Shown here in pieces: positions 18,301 through 26,402 of a DNA stretch of 64,000 nucleotides. A program made the position numbers and the translations under genes. The number at the start of each line of letters is the position of its first letter. The first letter of the stretch is position 1. Source of the stretch: CAVWNR01 sp963756525 (GTDB lineage Bacteria > Actinomycetota > Actinomycetes > Mycobacteriales > Jatrophihabitantaceae); assembly GCA_963756525.1 (NCBI GenBank), contig CAVWNR010000001.1, positions 1-64,000 of the forward strand, read 5' to 3'. Below the pieces are notes generated by a model. The model did no database searches and was not told the DNA's origin. It saw only the letters and a program-made list of their open reading frames with translations.

Positions 18301-18702
18301 TTATTCGGCATATCGGCCCAAAACGATCTGGAAGTAGTTGCCCTCGGGATCGCACAGATAGGCCGACCGTCCGATGAAGAACTCCGCGTCGACGGGTTCC
18401 TTCGTCACGCGCGCCGGCGTCACGCATGTGCTTGGTCAGCCGGTCCACCTCCTCGGCGCTGTCGACCTGCACGCCGATGGTGAGCCGGATGCCTCCCGGC
18501 GCTCGCCGCCGGTTCGGTGTTTCCGTCGCGGGCGAGCTTGCCGATAGGGAACAGGGCCAGCACGATGCCGCGCAGTTCGAAGACCGCGAACTCGCCGTCG
18601 TCCATCACCTGCGGCCAGCCCACCCGCCGATAGAAGTCGCGAAGCACCGAAGCCGCGGGCGCCGAGCGTGATCAGGTTGGCAAGCGGCAGTTGGTCGGTC
18701 AC
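18301..18702 (-). pseudogene. VOC-family protein with three frame breaks
   Basis: A full-length glyoxalase/dioxygenase-superfamily protein of about 134 residues can be followed across frames. It begins at GTG 18702 with TDQLPLANLITLGA, then VLRDFYRRVGWPQVMDDG, then IGVQVDSAEEVDRLTKHM. It ends with EPVDAEFFIGRSAYLCDPEG and NYFQIVLGRYAE, with TAA at 18301. Frame changes are needed near 18650, 18490 and 18410. All conserved blocks survive, so decay is recent or these are sequencing errors. Confidence 0.65.
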
Positions 18703-18824
18703 GGCTCCACTATCGCCCGCGCGCCGACAACGGCTCGCTCCGCATCGTCCAGCAGTCCCGTTAGCCGGATGCCCATGTGACACACCTCGACGCCTGGCCG
18801 GGCGGGTGCTCTATACGCGACTCG

Positions 18825-19286
18825 TCAGCGCGGTGGCCCGAGCACGACGTTGCCGTATTGCTCGGCCGCCGCCGGATCGGGCCGCACCTGGAAGCCGGGC
18901 GGTCGCGGCGTTGACTTGTCCCGTCCCGTCGCGCGGAACATCCCTTCGATGCCGGCTGGCGTGTTGATCATCAGGAGGTCAGCCCGCTTCGAGGTGATGC
19001 GGTAGCCGTGTGGCACCTGCCTGGGCAAGAACACGACCCCGCCCTCGGCGAGTTCGTGTTCTCGGTCGTCGCACCAGACCAGCGCGGTTCCCTTGATCAG
19101 CATGAAGATCTCGTCCTCGTACAGGTGCTTGTGGTACGGCGGCGCCTCTCCCTCGCCGACGTCGAAGCGGCCCATCATCAGTTGCCCATTGGTGGCCGCG
19201 CCATCGAGCAGCATGGCCAGCGTCCCGCCGTCAAGCCACTCGAGTTGTTGCTGCTGCTCGGGCTGGGCCAAGTAGAGCATGCTCAT
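18825..19286 (-). CDS. Cupin-domain protein
   Basis: 153 residues with a single conserved beta-barrel cupin. Motif 1 is YHKHLYEDEIFMLIKG (metal ligands His, His, Glu) and motif 2 is GGVVFLPRQVPHGYRI, which supplies the last His. Cytosolic. Such single cupins include small dioxygenases, isomerases and sugar-binding regulators; the substrate cannot be told. ATG 19286 is used; a second Met is at residue 3. It is followed upstream by the deleted F420-reductase-like gene on the same strand, 19 bases away, so the two may be co-transcribed. Confidence 0.8.
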   Translation of the reverse strand: MSMLYLAQPEQQQQLEWLDGGTLAMLLDGAATNGQLMMGRFDVGEGEAPPYHKHLYEDEIFMLIKGTALVWCDDREHELAEGGVVFLPRQVPHGYRITSKRADLLMINTPAGIEGMFRATGRDKSTPRPPGFQVRPDPAAAEQYGNVVLGPPR

Positions 19287-19305
19287 CGCGCGCTCCGTTC
19301 CTGGA

Positions 19306-19758
19306 TCAACGGACGACGCGGATGTTGAACTTCGGACCGCCGAGCTGCATCAGCGCGACGAACAGCAGGAAGTAGTGTTCGACGCCGCGCGCAGTCGTAA
19401 TGTCGCCGAGGTCGATGATTTCGTCGCCAGCCCAGCCGAGGTCGGCGAGCAGGCCCCCGACAGTCGCCTTAGCGTCTGAGTCATTGCCGGACAAGAACAC
19501 GCTGCTCGGACCGAGTGACGCCGGGTCGGTCAGCACCGTCATCGCAGCGGTGTTCAACGTGTCCAGCGAGACGGCGCCGGGAGTGGCGTTCACGACGACC
19601 TCGGCGCCTGCGACGACGTCGTCAAGTGAACCCACCGGCAGGTCAAGCGACTTCGACCCCGGGTCACGTGAGCCGAGATACACCTCGTGCGCTGCTTTCG
19701 ACCACGCGCCCGCCAACGTCTGCGCGACACCGCCCGTTCCCAACACACCGATCCGCAC
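19306..19758 (-). pseudogene. F420/NADP oxidoreductase-like gene, internal deletion
   Basis: Member of the NADPH-dependent F420-reductase / pyrroline-5-carboxylate-reductase-like group. It has the Rossmann start MRIGVLGTGGVAQTLAGAW, the NATPGAVSLD block and the C-terminal DLGDITTARGVEHYF and KFNIRVVR blocks. Family members are about 205-215 residues; this one is 150. GAVSLD is joined directly to TLNTAAMTVLTDP, skipping about 55-60 residues that normally contain the NPLDF motif and the start of the next helix. The reading frame is kept, so a protein would be made, but part of the nucleotide-binding core is missing and it is probably inactive. Confidence 0.7.
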
Positions 19759-20032
19759 GAGCGCCTCCCGTTCATCTCCACGCTGGCCGCGTATCGAGAT
19801 CGTAGGCCGAGGCGCTCAAGCTCGAACGCTGACCCAGTGCAACGATCACTACATCCCGCTGAGCGATCCCTCCTTCGGCACATGCCGGGCGGCCTGCCCG
19901 GCCGTTCTCACCCGGAACGTCGACGCGGGCTGCCGCGACCGGGCATCGTGCCGGTCAGCGCGCCGGTCGGGATGGATCGGGGCGTGGCCGCCTCGCTTTG
20001 TGCGGTGCGCGCGTGTCACGGCGTTTGATAGC

Positions 20033-21277
20033 TCAACCGCCGCCGGACAGCTGGGCTGCGCGCCGGTGCAGGTAGCGCTGATGCGGCAGGCTGCTGGTCT
20101 GCCGGGCGGCCTGCAGGTAAGCCGCGCGAGCTGTCGCCGGGTCGCCGGCCATCTCCAGCAGGTTGGCGCGCACGGCATGGAAGCGATGCCCGGCGGCCAG
20201 CCGGGCATCGGCGGCCAGCTCATCGAGCAGCCGCAGGCCGGTCTGCGGTCCGTGCACCATCGCGGCGGCCACCGCGTGGTTGAGCGCGACGACCGGATTG
20301 TCCGACGCCTGGCGCAGCAGCTCGTACAGGGCGAGGATCTGCGGCCAGTCGGTCGCCTCAGCGCTGGGGGCCTCGTCGTGCACCGCGGCGATCGCGGCCT
20401 GCAGCTGGTACGGCCCAGGGCGTAGCCGGCGCAGCGTGGCGGTAATCAGCGCGACGCCTTCGGCGATGGCCGCGGCGTCCCACCGGGCACGGTCCTGCTC
20501 GGCCAGCGGGATCAACTCCCCACCCGGTCCGGTCCGGGCCGGTCGGCGGGCGTCGGTGAGCAACATCAGCGCCAGCAGCCCGGCGGACTCGGAGCCGCCG
20601 GGCAGCAGCCGCCGCAGCAGCCGGGTGAGCCGGATCGCCTCGGCGCACAGGTCGGTCCGCAGCAGCGCCGGCCCGCTGGTGGCCGCGTACCCCTCAGTGA
20701 AGATCAAATACAGGACATGTTGGACAGCCGCCACGCGATCTGCCCGCTCCGCCGGGGACGGGGCCGCGAACGGCACGCCGCTGTCGGCGATTGCCTTCTT
20801 GGCCCGGGTGAGCCGCCGGGTCATAGTGGCCTCTGGAACCAGGAATGCGCGGGCGATCTCGCCGGTGGTCAGCCCGCCGACCGCGCGCAGGGTGAGCGCG
20901 ATCTGCGAGGCCGGCGACAGCGCCGGGTGACAGCACAAGAACAGCAGGATCAGCGTGTCATCGCGCCCGGTGGCCGCGCTGTCCGGGGCGGTCGCCCGGC
21001 ACTGCCCGGGCCGGATCAGCCAGGCCGCGGCGTCCTCGCGGCGTCGCCGGGCCTGGTCGACGCGCATCATGTCGGTCAGCCGGCGGGCAGCGACGGTGAT
21101 CAGCCAGGCCCGCGGGTCGGCCGGCAGGCCCTGTGCCGGCCACCGGGTAGCCGCCGCGAGCAGCGCTTCTTGCACCGCGTCCTCGGCGATGTCGAAATGC
21201 CCGTAGCGGCGCACCACCGCACCGAGGACCTGCGGGGTCAGTTGGCGCAGCAGGTCCTCCAGTGCAGGCTCGCCCAT
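20033..21277 (-). CDS. ECF42-group RNA polymerase sigma factor, second copy
   Basis: 414-residue paralogue of the sigma factor at 16804. Region 2 includes DIAEDAVQEALLAAATRWP and DPRAWLITVAARRLTDMMR. Region 4 includes ALTLRAVGGLTTGEIARAF and TRRLTRAKKAI. The long C-terminal helical domain has AAIAAVHDEAPSAEATDWP and NPVVALNHAVAAAMVHGP. Compared with the first copy it has short insertions near residues 90 and 190. ATG 21277 lies 10 bases after the stop of its DGPF partner. It presumably recognises the promoter at 21757-21783, and cross-talk with the first module is likely given the similar motifs. Confidence 0.88.
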   Translation of the reverse strand: MGEPALEDLLRQLTPQVLGAVVRRYGHFDIAEDAVQEALLAAATRWPAQGLPADPRAWLITVAARRLTDMMRVDQARRRREDAAAWLIRPGQCRATAPDSAATGRDDTLILLFLCCHPALSPASQIALTLRAVGGLTTGEIARAFLVPEATMTRRLTRAKKAIADSGVPFAAPSPAERADRVAAVQHVLYLIFTEGYAATSGPALLRTDLCAEAIRLTRLLRRLLPGGSESAGLLALMLLTDARRPARTGPGGELIPLAEQDRARWDAAAIAEGVALITATLRRLRPGPYQLQAAIAAVHDEAPSAEATDWPQILALYELLRQASDNPVVALNHAVAAAMVHGPQTGLRLLDELAADARLAAGHRFHAVRANLLEMAGDPATARAAYLQAARQTSSLPHQRYLHRRAAQLSGGG

Positions 21278-21287
21278 GCGCGTCGGG

Positions 21288-21704
21288 TCAGCGTTCCAGC
21301 TCGTCGCGGGATTCGGCGATAGGCCGCAGATCCACGTAGCCGCGCTCGCGCACCTGTGGACCGGGCGCCTCGGTCAACCGGGTCGCGATCTCGATCGCCC
21401 GGTCCACACTGTCGCACTCCACGATCCAATAGCCGGCCAGCACCTCCTCGCTTTCCGCGTACGGGCCGTCGGTCACCACCGGCGTCCCCTGCTGGATGCG
21501 GATTCGCCGCGCCTGGGCCGGCTCGGTCAGCCCCCGGGTCTCCACCAGTTCCCCGGACTCGGCCAGCTCCCGGTTGAACGACTGCATGAACGTGCCGAGC
21601 GCAGCGAAATCGGCGCCCGTCCACACCGGCCCGCCCGCGTCCGGCTTGCCCGTCATCGCGTCATAGTCCCGCTGCGACCCGCGCAAAAGAATCATGTACT
21701 TCAC
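21288..21704 (-). CDS. YCII-related DGPF-domain protein, second copy
   Basis: 138 residues from GTG 21704, with GGGAG seven bases upstream. The frame is open further upstream but carries no family sequence there. It shows the N-terminal strand VKYMILLRGSQ, the motif VVTDGPYAESEEVLAGYW (Phe replaced by Tyr) and the C-terminal GYVDLRPIAE. It forms an operon with the ECF42 gene that follows. As for the first copy, the biochemical activity of the family is not known. Confidence 0.86.
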   Translation of the reverse strand: MKYMILLRGSQRDYDAMTGKPDAGGPVWTGADFAALGTFMQSFNRELAESGELVETRGLTEPAQARRIRIQQGTPVVTDGPYAESEEVLAGYWIVECDSVDRAIEIATRLTEAPGPQVRERGYVDLRPIAESRDELER

Positions 21705-21756
21705 CGTGCACTCCCGCTCCGTCCTGCCGCCCCCGATGGCGGCATCCGACCGTGAC

Positions 21757-21783
21757 GTCGGTGCCGTCGCCTGAAACCGGACA
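21757..21783 (-). promoter_or_regulatory. Candidate ECF42 promoter, second copy
   Basis: On the minus strand: TGTCCG (21783-21778), 17 bases, CGAC (21760-21757), then 52 bases to GTG 21704. This is one mismatch from the -35 of the first module, with identical spacer and nearly identical leader length. Confidence 0.5.
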
Positions 21784-22186
21784 CTGGCAGCAGACCATTC
21801 AGGACGCAACCCCTGATCCGAATGCCCCGACCGACTGCGAACGGGTCTCCGGAGTGCAGGTCTCGCCCGGCAGCGGTGTCCGCCATGGTTGGCCTTGCAA
21901 CCGCGGACACCGTGCTGGCCTGGGATCCGGACGGGCCGACCGTCATCGCGGCCAACATCGTGGGCCGCATGCCCTGGACCGATGCCGTCCCCGGGGGTGC
22001 GACGAACTGACGAACAGCGCAGGATGTCCAGTCGCTGTGTCAGTTGGCGGTGCTCATTTGCTATGCGAAGCGGTTCCGTAAGCAGAACGGCTTGCGACGC
22101 AGGTCGGCAGCCGTCGTCAAGCGAACCGCAAAGATCGGCTCGAGTGTCACAAGCGATCGTCGACTGGGAACGAAGGTGGCCGTGCC
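21784..22186. other. No supported gene
   Basis: Small open frames occur on the plus strand (for example around 21880-22010) without ribosome sites or family features. Confidence 0.35.
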
Positions 22187-22717
22187 TCACGTTCGCATCC
22201 CAGTCGGTGGGGCGGGCGGTTGCGTCACGTGTGTCTGCTCAACGGCTGTCAGCTCAGGCGGGGCAATGGCGTCGCGCAGAAAGATGGCGACGACCTGGCT
22301 GGCCGGACGTGCCGCGCTCGGGGTGAGGAGACCGAGCCAGCCCTCGCGGTGCAGCTGCTCGCCCACCTCGTGGAAGGCGCCCCAACCCCGCCGGCCTGGA
22401 CGCGGCAGCGGGAGGCCAACGCGAGCGAGCCGATCTGCGCTGGATAGGTCGGCTACCTGCAGCGGCGCGACCTCGTAGCGCCAGAGGTCGCGTGGCATCG
22501 CGACGTTGGGCGGCACACCGGCCTCGGCCAGGTGGCGATACCACTCGGCCCAGGCGCAGGCAGCGCTGTCGGCCAGGTAGATCGCATCGACAATCCGGCC
22601 GCGTTGCCAGCGGTTGTCGCCAACAGGCTGCGGGCGTTGCGCGGGGTCGATCCCGGCCGGCACATGTCGATACCACGAGCCGGCCACACTGGTCGCGGCG
22701 ACGTCGAGCGCCACCAC
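22187..22717 (-). CDS. RES-domain toxin
   Basis: 176 residues. RES toxins (as in MbcT) degrade or phosphorolyse NAD+ and stop growth. Visible RES features are an N-terminal arginine in SWYRHVPAG, the NRWQRGRIVDAIYLADSAAC block with the conserved Tyr and Ser, and the Glu of AEWYRHLAE. Together these supply the conserved Arg, Tyr, Glu and Ser of the active site. GTG 22717 lies three bases after the antitoxin stop, the usual antitoxin-first order. The last 15 residues are Pro/Thr-rich. The substrate is inferred from the family. Confidence 0.75.
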   Translation of the reverse strand: MVALDVAATSVAGSWYRHVPAGIDPAQRPQPVGDNRWQRGRIVDAIYLADSAACAWAEWYRHLAEAGVPPNVAMPRDLWRYEVAPLQVADLSSADRLARVGLPLPRPGRRGWGAFHEVGEQLHREGWLGLLTPSAARPASQVVAIFLRDAIAPPELTAVEQTHVTQPPAPPTGMRT

Positions 22718-22720
22718 CGA

Positions 22721-23059
22721 TCAGGCGGCGCCGGGTGACTCAAGGGCGCTGATGAGCCGCGCCACGGCGCGGGCCTTGCCGGCCGCAATCAATTCCAACG
22801 GGGTGCGATCGTCAAGGGCTTCGACCGGTTTGACCAGCCAGACCGGGATGTAGCCAGCGTCCATGATCCTGGCCAGCCGGTCGGTGATCTCGGCCAGTTC
22901 GGCGAGTCGACGTGCCCGCAGACCGGTCGGTGAGGTGCGGCCGTGGAGCCAGTCGCGCACCGTGCTCGGCTGCGCGCCGACCGCCTCACCGATCACGCGG
23001 TCGGACAGTCGTGCTGCGCGGTGAATCCGGGCGGCCTCTTCGGCGAACGCGGTGGACAT
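22721..23059 (-). CDS. Xre/MbcA-type antitoxin (ParS toxin-binding)
   Basis: 112 residues. The N-terminal helix-turn-helix is seen in SDRVIGEAVGAQPSTVRDWL. The C-terminal antitoxin domain is seen in MDAGYIPVWLVKPVEALDDRTP, followed by LELIAAGKARAVARLISAL. It should bind and block the RES toxin at 22187-22717 and repress its own promoter with the HTH. ATG 23059. Toxin and antitoxin form a type II pair. Confidence 0.78.
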   Translation of the reverse strand: MSTAFAEEAARIHRAARLSDRVIGEAVGAQPSTVRDWLHGRTSPTGLRARRLAELAEITDRLARIMDAGYIPVWLVKPVEALDDRTPLELIAAGKARAVARLISALESPGAA

Positions 23060-23613
23060 AGCTCAAGGATACGCCTGCCCGTCAGTATTCCGTCCAAAAT
23101 TCGTCACGCGACGCGGCATTGCCCAGATAACCGCCACGCCTCCGAAGCCTGTCCCGCCCTGTCAGATGGCGACCAGCGTCGCGCTGACGGATCTGCAAGC
23201 AGGCTTCGAAAGGCTGCGGGCCGGCCCGTTGCCGACGGCCTGCTTCGCACCGAGTTGCTGCGCGGCCCGGACGGACAGGGGCGTATCCACACGCTGTGGC
23301 GTGACCCGCGAGCAAGTGGATGCGATGCGTGCCAGCGCCGAGCCGCCCGCCGCACCCCGCGTGTTCCGGAGTGGGCGCAGAACCCACACTCGCAATCCTG
23401 GAGGTCACCGCCTCGCTGACCGGAGCCAACCAAGCTCCTCGGCCGCGCGGGAGCGGGTGATCTACGAGCGTTACCGCCGCGTCCCCGAATAAAGCTCGGC
23501 CTTGGGACCCCAACGGCGCGATCACGACGACCGCCGGCGTGTGTCGCAAGCCGATCCCGCTTACGGGACGCACGCCCGTTCGCCGATCGGTGAGCGAGGA
23601 ACGCGGCGCCCTC
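23060..23613. other. No supported gene
   Basis: Two open frames on opposite strands overlap throughout, and neither has a ribosome site or recognisable domain. The right end borders the promoter at 23614. Confidence 0.35.
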
Positions 23614-23649
23614 TTGACAGGAAACCGTATGGTTTCCTATTGTTGCCTC
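23614..23649 (+). promoter_or_regulatory. Leaderless promoter with palindromic operator
   Basis: -35 TTGACA at 23614-23619, 18-base spacer, -10 TATTGT at 23638-23643, then six bases to ATG 23650, so transcription should start at the A of the ATG. A perfect inverted repeat, AGGAAACC-GTAT-GGTTTCCT (23619-23638), fills the spacer. Its position suggests the ArsR domain of the downstream protein binds here and represses its own gene. Confidence 0.8.
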
Positions 23650-24411
23650 ATGGAACCGGTGTTCAAAGCGCTCGCCGACACCACTCGTCGGGCGCTGCTC
23701 GATGAGTTGTTCCAGCACGACGGGCAGACGCTCGTCGGGCTGGCGAGCCGGTTCGACATGACCCGGGTGGCGGTGGCCAAGCACCTCAATCTCCTCGAGG
23801 CCGCGGGACTGGTCGTCAGCCGGCGGCGCGGCCGGGAGAAGTTGCACTTCCTGAACCCCGTCCCGATCCGGCTCGTCCACGACCGGTGGGTGAGCAAGTA
23901 CACCGAGGCCTGGGCTGCAGGTCTCGTCGATCTCAAACGCGACCTGGAGGCCGGCGTGGAAAAAGTGTTCGAGATCTACATCCGCACGACGCCCGAGCGT
24001 CTATGGCAGGCGATCGTCGATCCGGACGTGCGCGCCCGGTACCAGTTCGGCGCGCGCGTCGACTCGACGTGGACGCCCGGCTCGACCTACCAGGTGCAGC
24101 ACGACGGCGTTGCCGGCGCGGTCATCGAGGGCGAGAACCTGGAGGTGGATCCGCCACGCCGGTTGGTGCAGACCTACCACGCGCTTTGGGACGACGACAT
24201 TGCCGCCGCGGGCACGAGCCGTGTGACGTGGGAGATCGAAGCAGTGGGCAGCACCTGCCGGCTCACCGTGACTCATGACGAGCTGGCCGCCGATGCTGAC
24301 GCGCACCTGTACGGCGGCTGGCCGATGATGCTGTCCGGCCTGAAGACGTGGCTCGAGACCGGTGAGGAACTGACCACACCAGGTTCGCTGATGTACGGAC
24401 GCTCAGCATGA
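23650..24411 (+). CDS. ArsR-SRPBCC (AHSA1-like) fusion regulator
   Basis: 253 residues. Residues 1-95 are an ArsR-type winged helix (FKALADTTRRALLDELFQ, then FDMTRVAVAKHLNLLEAAG, then RREKLHFLNP-type wing). Residues 105-245 are an SRPBCC/AHSA1 ligand-binding domain (VFEIYIRTTPERLWQAIVDP, then SRVTWEIEAVG, then WPMMLSGLKTWLETG). In many genomes these are two adjacent genes; here they are fused. No metal-binding cysteines of classic ArsR are present, so the signal is more likely a small hydrophobic ligand. It overlaps the next gene as ATGA, indicating an operon with the DUF1905 protein and the VOC relic. Confidence 0.85.
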   Translation: MEPVFKALADTTRRALLDELFQHDGQTLVGLASRFDMTRVAVAKHLNLLEAAGLVVSRRRGREKLHFLNPVPIRLVHDRWVSKYTEAWAAGLVDLKRDLEAGVEKVFEIYIRTTPERLWQAIVDPDVRARYQFGARVDSTWTPGSTYQVQHDGVAGAVIEGENLEVDPPRRLVQTYHALWDDDIAAAGTSRVTWEIEAVGSTCRLTVTHDELAADADAHLYGGWPMMLSGLKTWLETGEELTTPGSLMYGRSA

Positions 24412-24707
24412 CCACGCTCAACCGAACGTTCACCGCGACGCTTCAGCAGAGCCCGAGCAACGGCGGCTGGACCTACGTCGTGATGCCGGACTCCGCCGAG
24501 TACTTCGGTACCCGCGGCCTGGTGAAGATCCGCGGCCAGGTCGACGGCGAGCCGTTCCGCGGCTCGTTCATGGCCCTCGGCGACGGCACACACAAGCTCG
24601 CCCTACCGGCAGACCTGCGCGCACGGATCGGCAAGCAGGCCGGTGACAGCGTCACCGTCCACCTCGAGGAGCGCATCCCTGCCATCCCGCGAAGGAGCAA
24701 CACATGA
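24408..24707 (+). CDS. DUF1905-domain protein
   Basis: 99 residues, ATG overlapping the regulator stop by four bases. It is a small beta-barrel with FTATLQQSPSNGGWTYVVMP, GTRGLVKIRGQVDGEPF and the family hallmark FMALGDGTHKLALPADLRA. DUF1905 proteins have no assigned activity; they commonly travel with ArsR/AHSA1 genes, as here. Cytosolic. The stop overlaps the start of the VOC relic at 24704, so one transcript is likely. Confidence 0.8.
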   Translation: MTTLNRTFTATLQQSPSNGGWTYVVMPDSAEYFGTRGLVKIRGQVDGEPFRGSFMALGDGTHKLALPADLRARIGKQAGDSVTVHLEERIPAIPRRSNT

Positions 24708-25079
24708 CCAGCTCGATCACCGGCGTCCGCGCCATCAGCATCCCAGTCGACGACCAGCAAGCCGCCCTACACTTCTACGTCGACAAGCTCGACTTCTCCG
24801 TCCTGCGCGACAACCCAACCCCTGACGGCGGCCGGTGGATCGAACTTGGCCCCCGGCCAGACCCGATGACCCCGTCGTCACCTTGAGCAGGCGACCGCGA
24901 AAGTCACTCGCGGCGCGATCGGCATTCGCTTCACGACCGGCGACGCCGAAGGAGTACATACCGCGCTCGCCGCTGCGGGCGTCGACACCGACGAGATTCT
25001 GCGGTGGCCGGGCGTGCCGGCGATGTTCACGTTCCGCGATCCCGACGGCAACGCCTCTTCCATCAGCGAAACCGCATAG
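24704..25079 (+). pseudogene. VOC-family protein, frameshifted
   Basis: Third gene of the ArsR operon. It begins normally at ATG 24704 with ITGVRAISIPVDDQQAALHF, then GGRWIELGP. The frame changes near 24852, giving PDDPVVTL, and again near 24884, giving EQATAKVTRGAIGIRFTTGD. It ends with PAMFTFRDPDGNASSISETA and TAG at 25077. Without repair only a 59-residue peptide is made. All glyoxalase-like blocks are otherwise present, so the breaks are recent. Confidence 0.65.
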
Positions 25080-25161
25080 CTGCCCGCTGGACGATGGTTG
25101 ATTGGATCGCCGGGCGGGGCGAGACTGGCTTACCACGCGGGGCCAAGCTCAGGAGGTCGAC

Positions 25162-25734
25162 ATGCACGTCACCGACGAGACGCTCGCGGCGAGCTTGAGC
25201 GATCAACTCGAGGGGGAGACGCTCACCGAAGCGGTGTACGCGCGGGTAGACACCGGGGTCGGGTTCACCCGCATGCTCACCCCGTTGGGCAACTACTTCA
25301 TCGCGCGTCCGGCGGCTCGGTCGGCTGCGAAGAAGCTGACCGACGCCACCGATGTGCCGTTGGACGCGGCGGTGGTTCTCGGCCTGTCCGACACTGCATT
25401 GCACGTCTGGAGCGCCGATCCGATGCTCAATCAGGTGCATGACCATTTGGGGCATGTGCCGCTGGAGCGGATCTCTGCAATGCACGTCACGCCGGGACGC
25501 AAGTGGCAACAGCTGTCCATCACCCTCGACGGGGGCCAGACCATCGAGCTGCAGGCTCGCGGAGCCAGTCACGCCTTGCAGCCGCCTTCGAGCAGAAGCC
25601 TCGCCAAACCACGTGAACTGAGGGCCGCGTTTACACTCGGTCGTCGCAAGGCATCCGCTTGCGGCAAATGCCGCCGCCACCGACGGGACGCGGCGAGGGC
25701 GGCGACTGCCAAGACCACCCGCTCGGCGCGCTGA
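25162..25734 (+). CDS. Hypothetical protein with PH-like region
   Basis: 190 residues. ATG 25162 is set by AGGAGGT five bases upstream. The middle (VVLGLSDTALHVWSADP, then GHVPLERISAMHVTPG, then QLSITLDGGQTIELQARG) has the strand order of small bacterial PH-like domains found in membrane-associated proteins of unknown role. The last 45 residues are basic and low in conservation (LGRRKASACGKCRRHRRD) and could result from a frame change past residue 140. No membrane helix. Confidence 0.6.
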   Translation: MHVTDETLAASLSDQLEGETLTEAVYARVDTGVGFTRMLTPLGNYFIARPAARSAAKKLTDATDVPLDAAVVLGLSDTALHVWSADPMLNQVHDHLGHVPLERISAMHVTPGRKWQQLSITLDGGQTIELQARGASHALQPPSSRSLAKPRELRAAFTLGRRKASACGKCRRHRRDAARAATAKTTRSAR

Positions 25735-26063
25735 CCGCTCGAACCTGCAGAGAAGACATGCGGTCAGCCCGCGTCCCCGATGTTCCGCTAAGTAGCCGCT
25801 GATAGTGCACATTAGGGATCATCCGCACATAGCAATTATGTGGGTGATCCTGTCAAGTTGATCTCCTTGAGGGTTGGTGGTGCCCTGGGGAGTGGCTGCG
25901 CTGCGTGAGCAGGGGCAGCGGTGGTTCTGGCCTTTCCCGCCGTGGGAGTCTGTCGCCGTCCTCGCCGGTGTCAAGGCCAAGCCCTGCGGGCGGCCTGCGG
26001 CCGGCCTTGACCCCGGCTGCGGGCGGCAAGAGGAGGCGGCGGTCGGGAAAGGCCGAAGAACGG
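25735..26063. other. Left flank of the recombinase trio element
   Basis: No gene is supported. It contains the left inverted repeat at 25837-25851 and an imperfect repeat just before it (GCACAT...ATGTGG). Confidence 0.4.
25837..25851 (+). repeat. Trio element inverted repeat, left
   Basis: TATGTGGGTGATCCT. It pairs with the minus-strand sequence at 28766-28780 (one mismatch) and lies about 210 bp outside the third gene. It could be the end or a recombinase binding site. Confidence 0.6.
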
Positions 26064-26402
26064 TCAGGGCAGGTAGATCTGGTCACCGTTGATCGTGTCT
26101 CCTGTCGGGTCGGGGTAGCGGCGGGCGACGGTGCGAGGTGACCGGCCGAGCAGTTGGCCGATCTCAACCCAGGTATGGCCCTGCTCGCGGGCGTCGTGGA
26201 CCGCGGCGGGGAGCAGCCGCTGAGCTTGGGCGATCAGGCTGGCCAGGGCGTGCAGGTGCACCGCGGACTCGCCGAGCCAGTACGGGGTGCGCAGTTTGGC
26301 GATCTCGTCGATGGCCTCGCGGACCACCAGGTCGCTGATCTCGTCCACGCGCGGTGCGGGCAGCTCGTCCGGGTGGGTCAGCCGCAGGGCGTGTCGGGTC
26401 AT
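26064..26402 (-). CDS. TnpC-like small HTH protein
   Basis: 112 residues, last gene of the trio. The C-terminal part has a helix-turn-helix (EQGHTWVEIGQLLGRSPRTV) preceded by helices (DLVVREAIDEIAKL, then LHALASLIAQAQRLLPAAVH). Its start ATG overlaps the stop of the second recombinase by four bases. In Tn554 the equivalent TnpC influences orientation and frequency of transposition; that role is inferred by position. It has no recombinase catalytic residues. Confidence 0.65.
   Translation of the reverse strand: MTRHALRLTHPDELPAPRVDEISDLVVREAIDEIAKLRTPYWLGESAVHLHALASLIAQAQRLLPAAVHDAREQGHTWVEIGQLLGRSPRTVARRYPDPTGDTINGDQIYLP

Noticed and set aside
23052..23492. 146-codon plus frame upstream of the ArsR operon
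   Set aside because: Overlaps open minus frames; no start signal and no recognisable domain.
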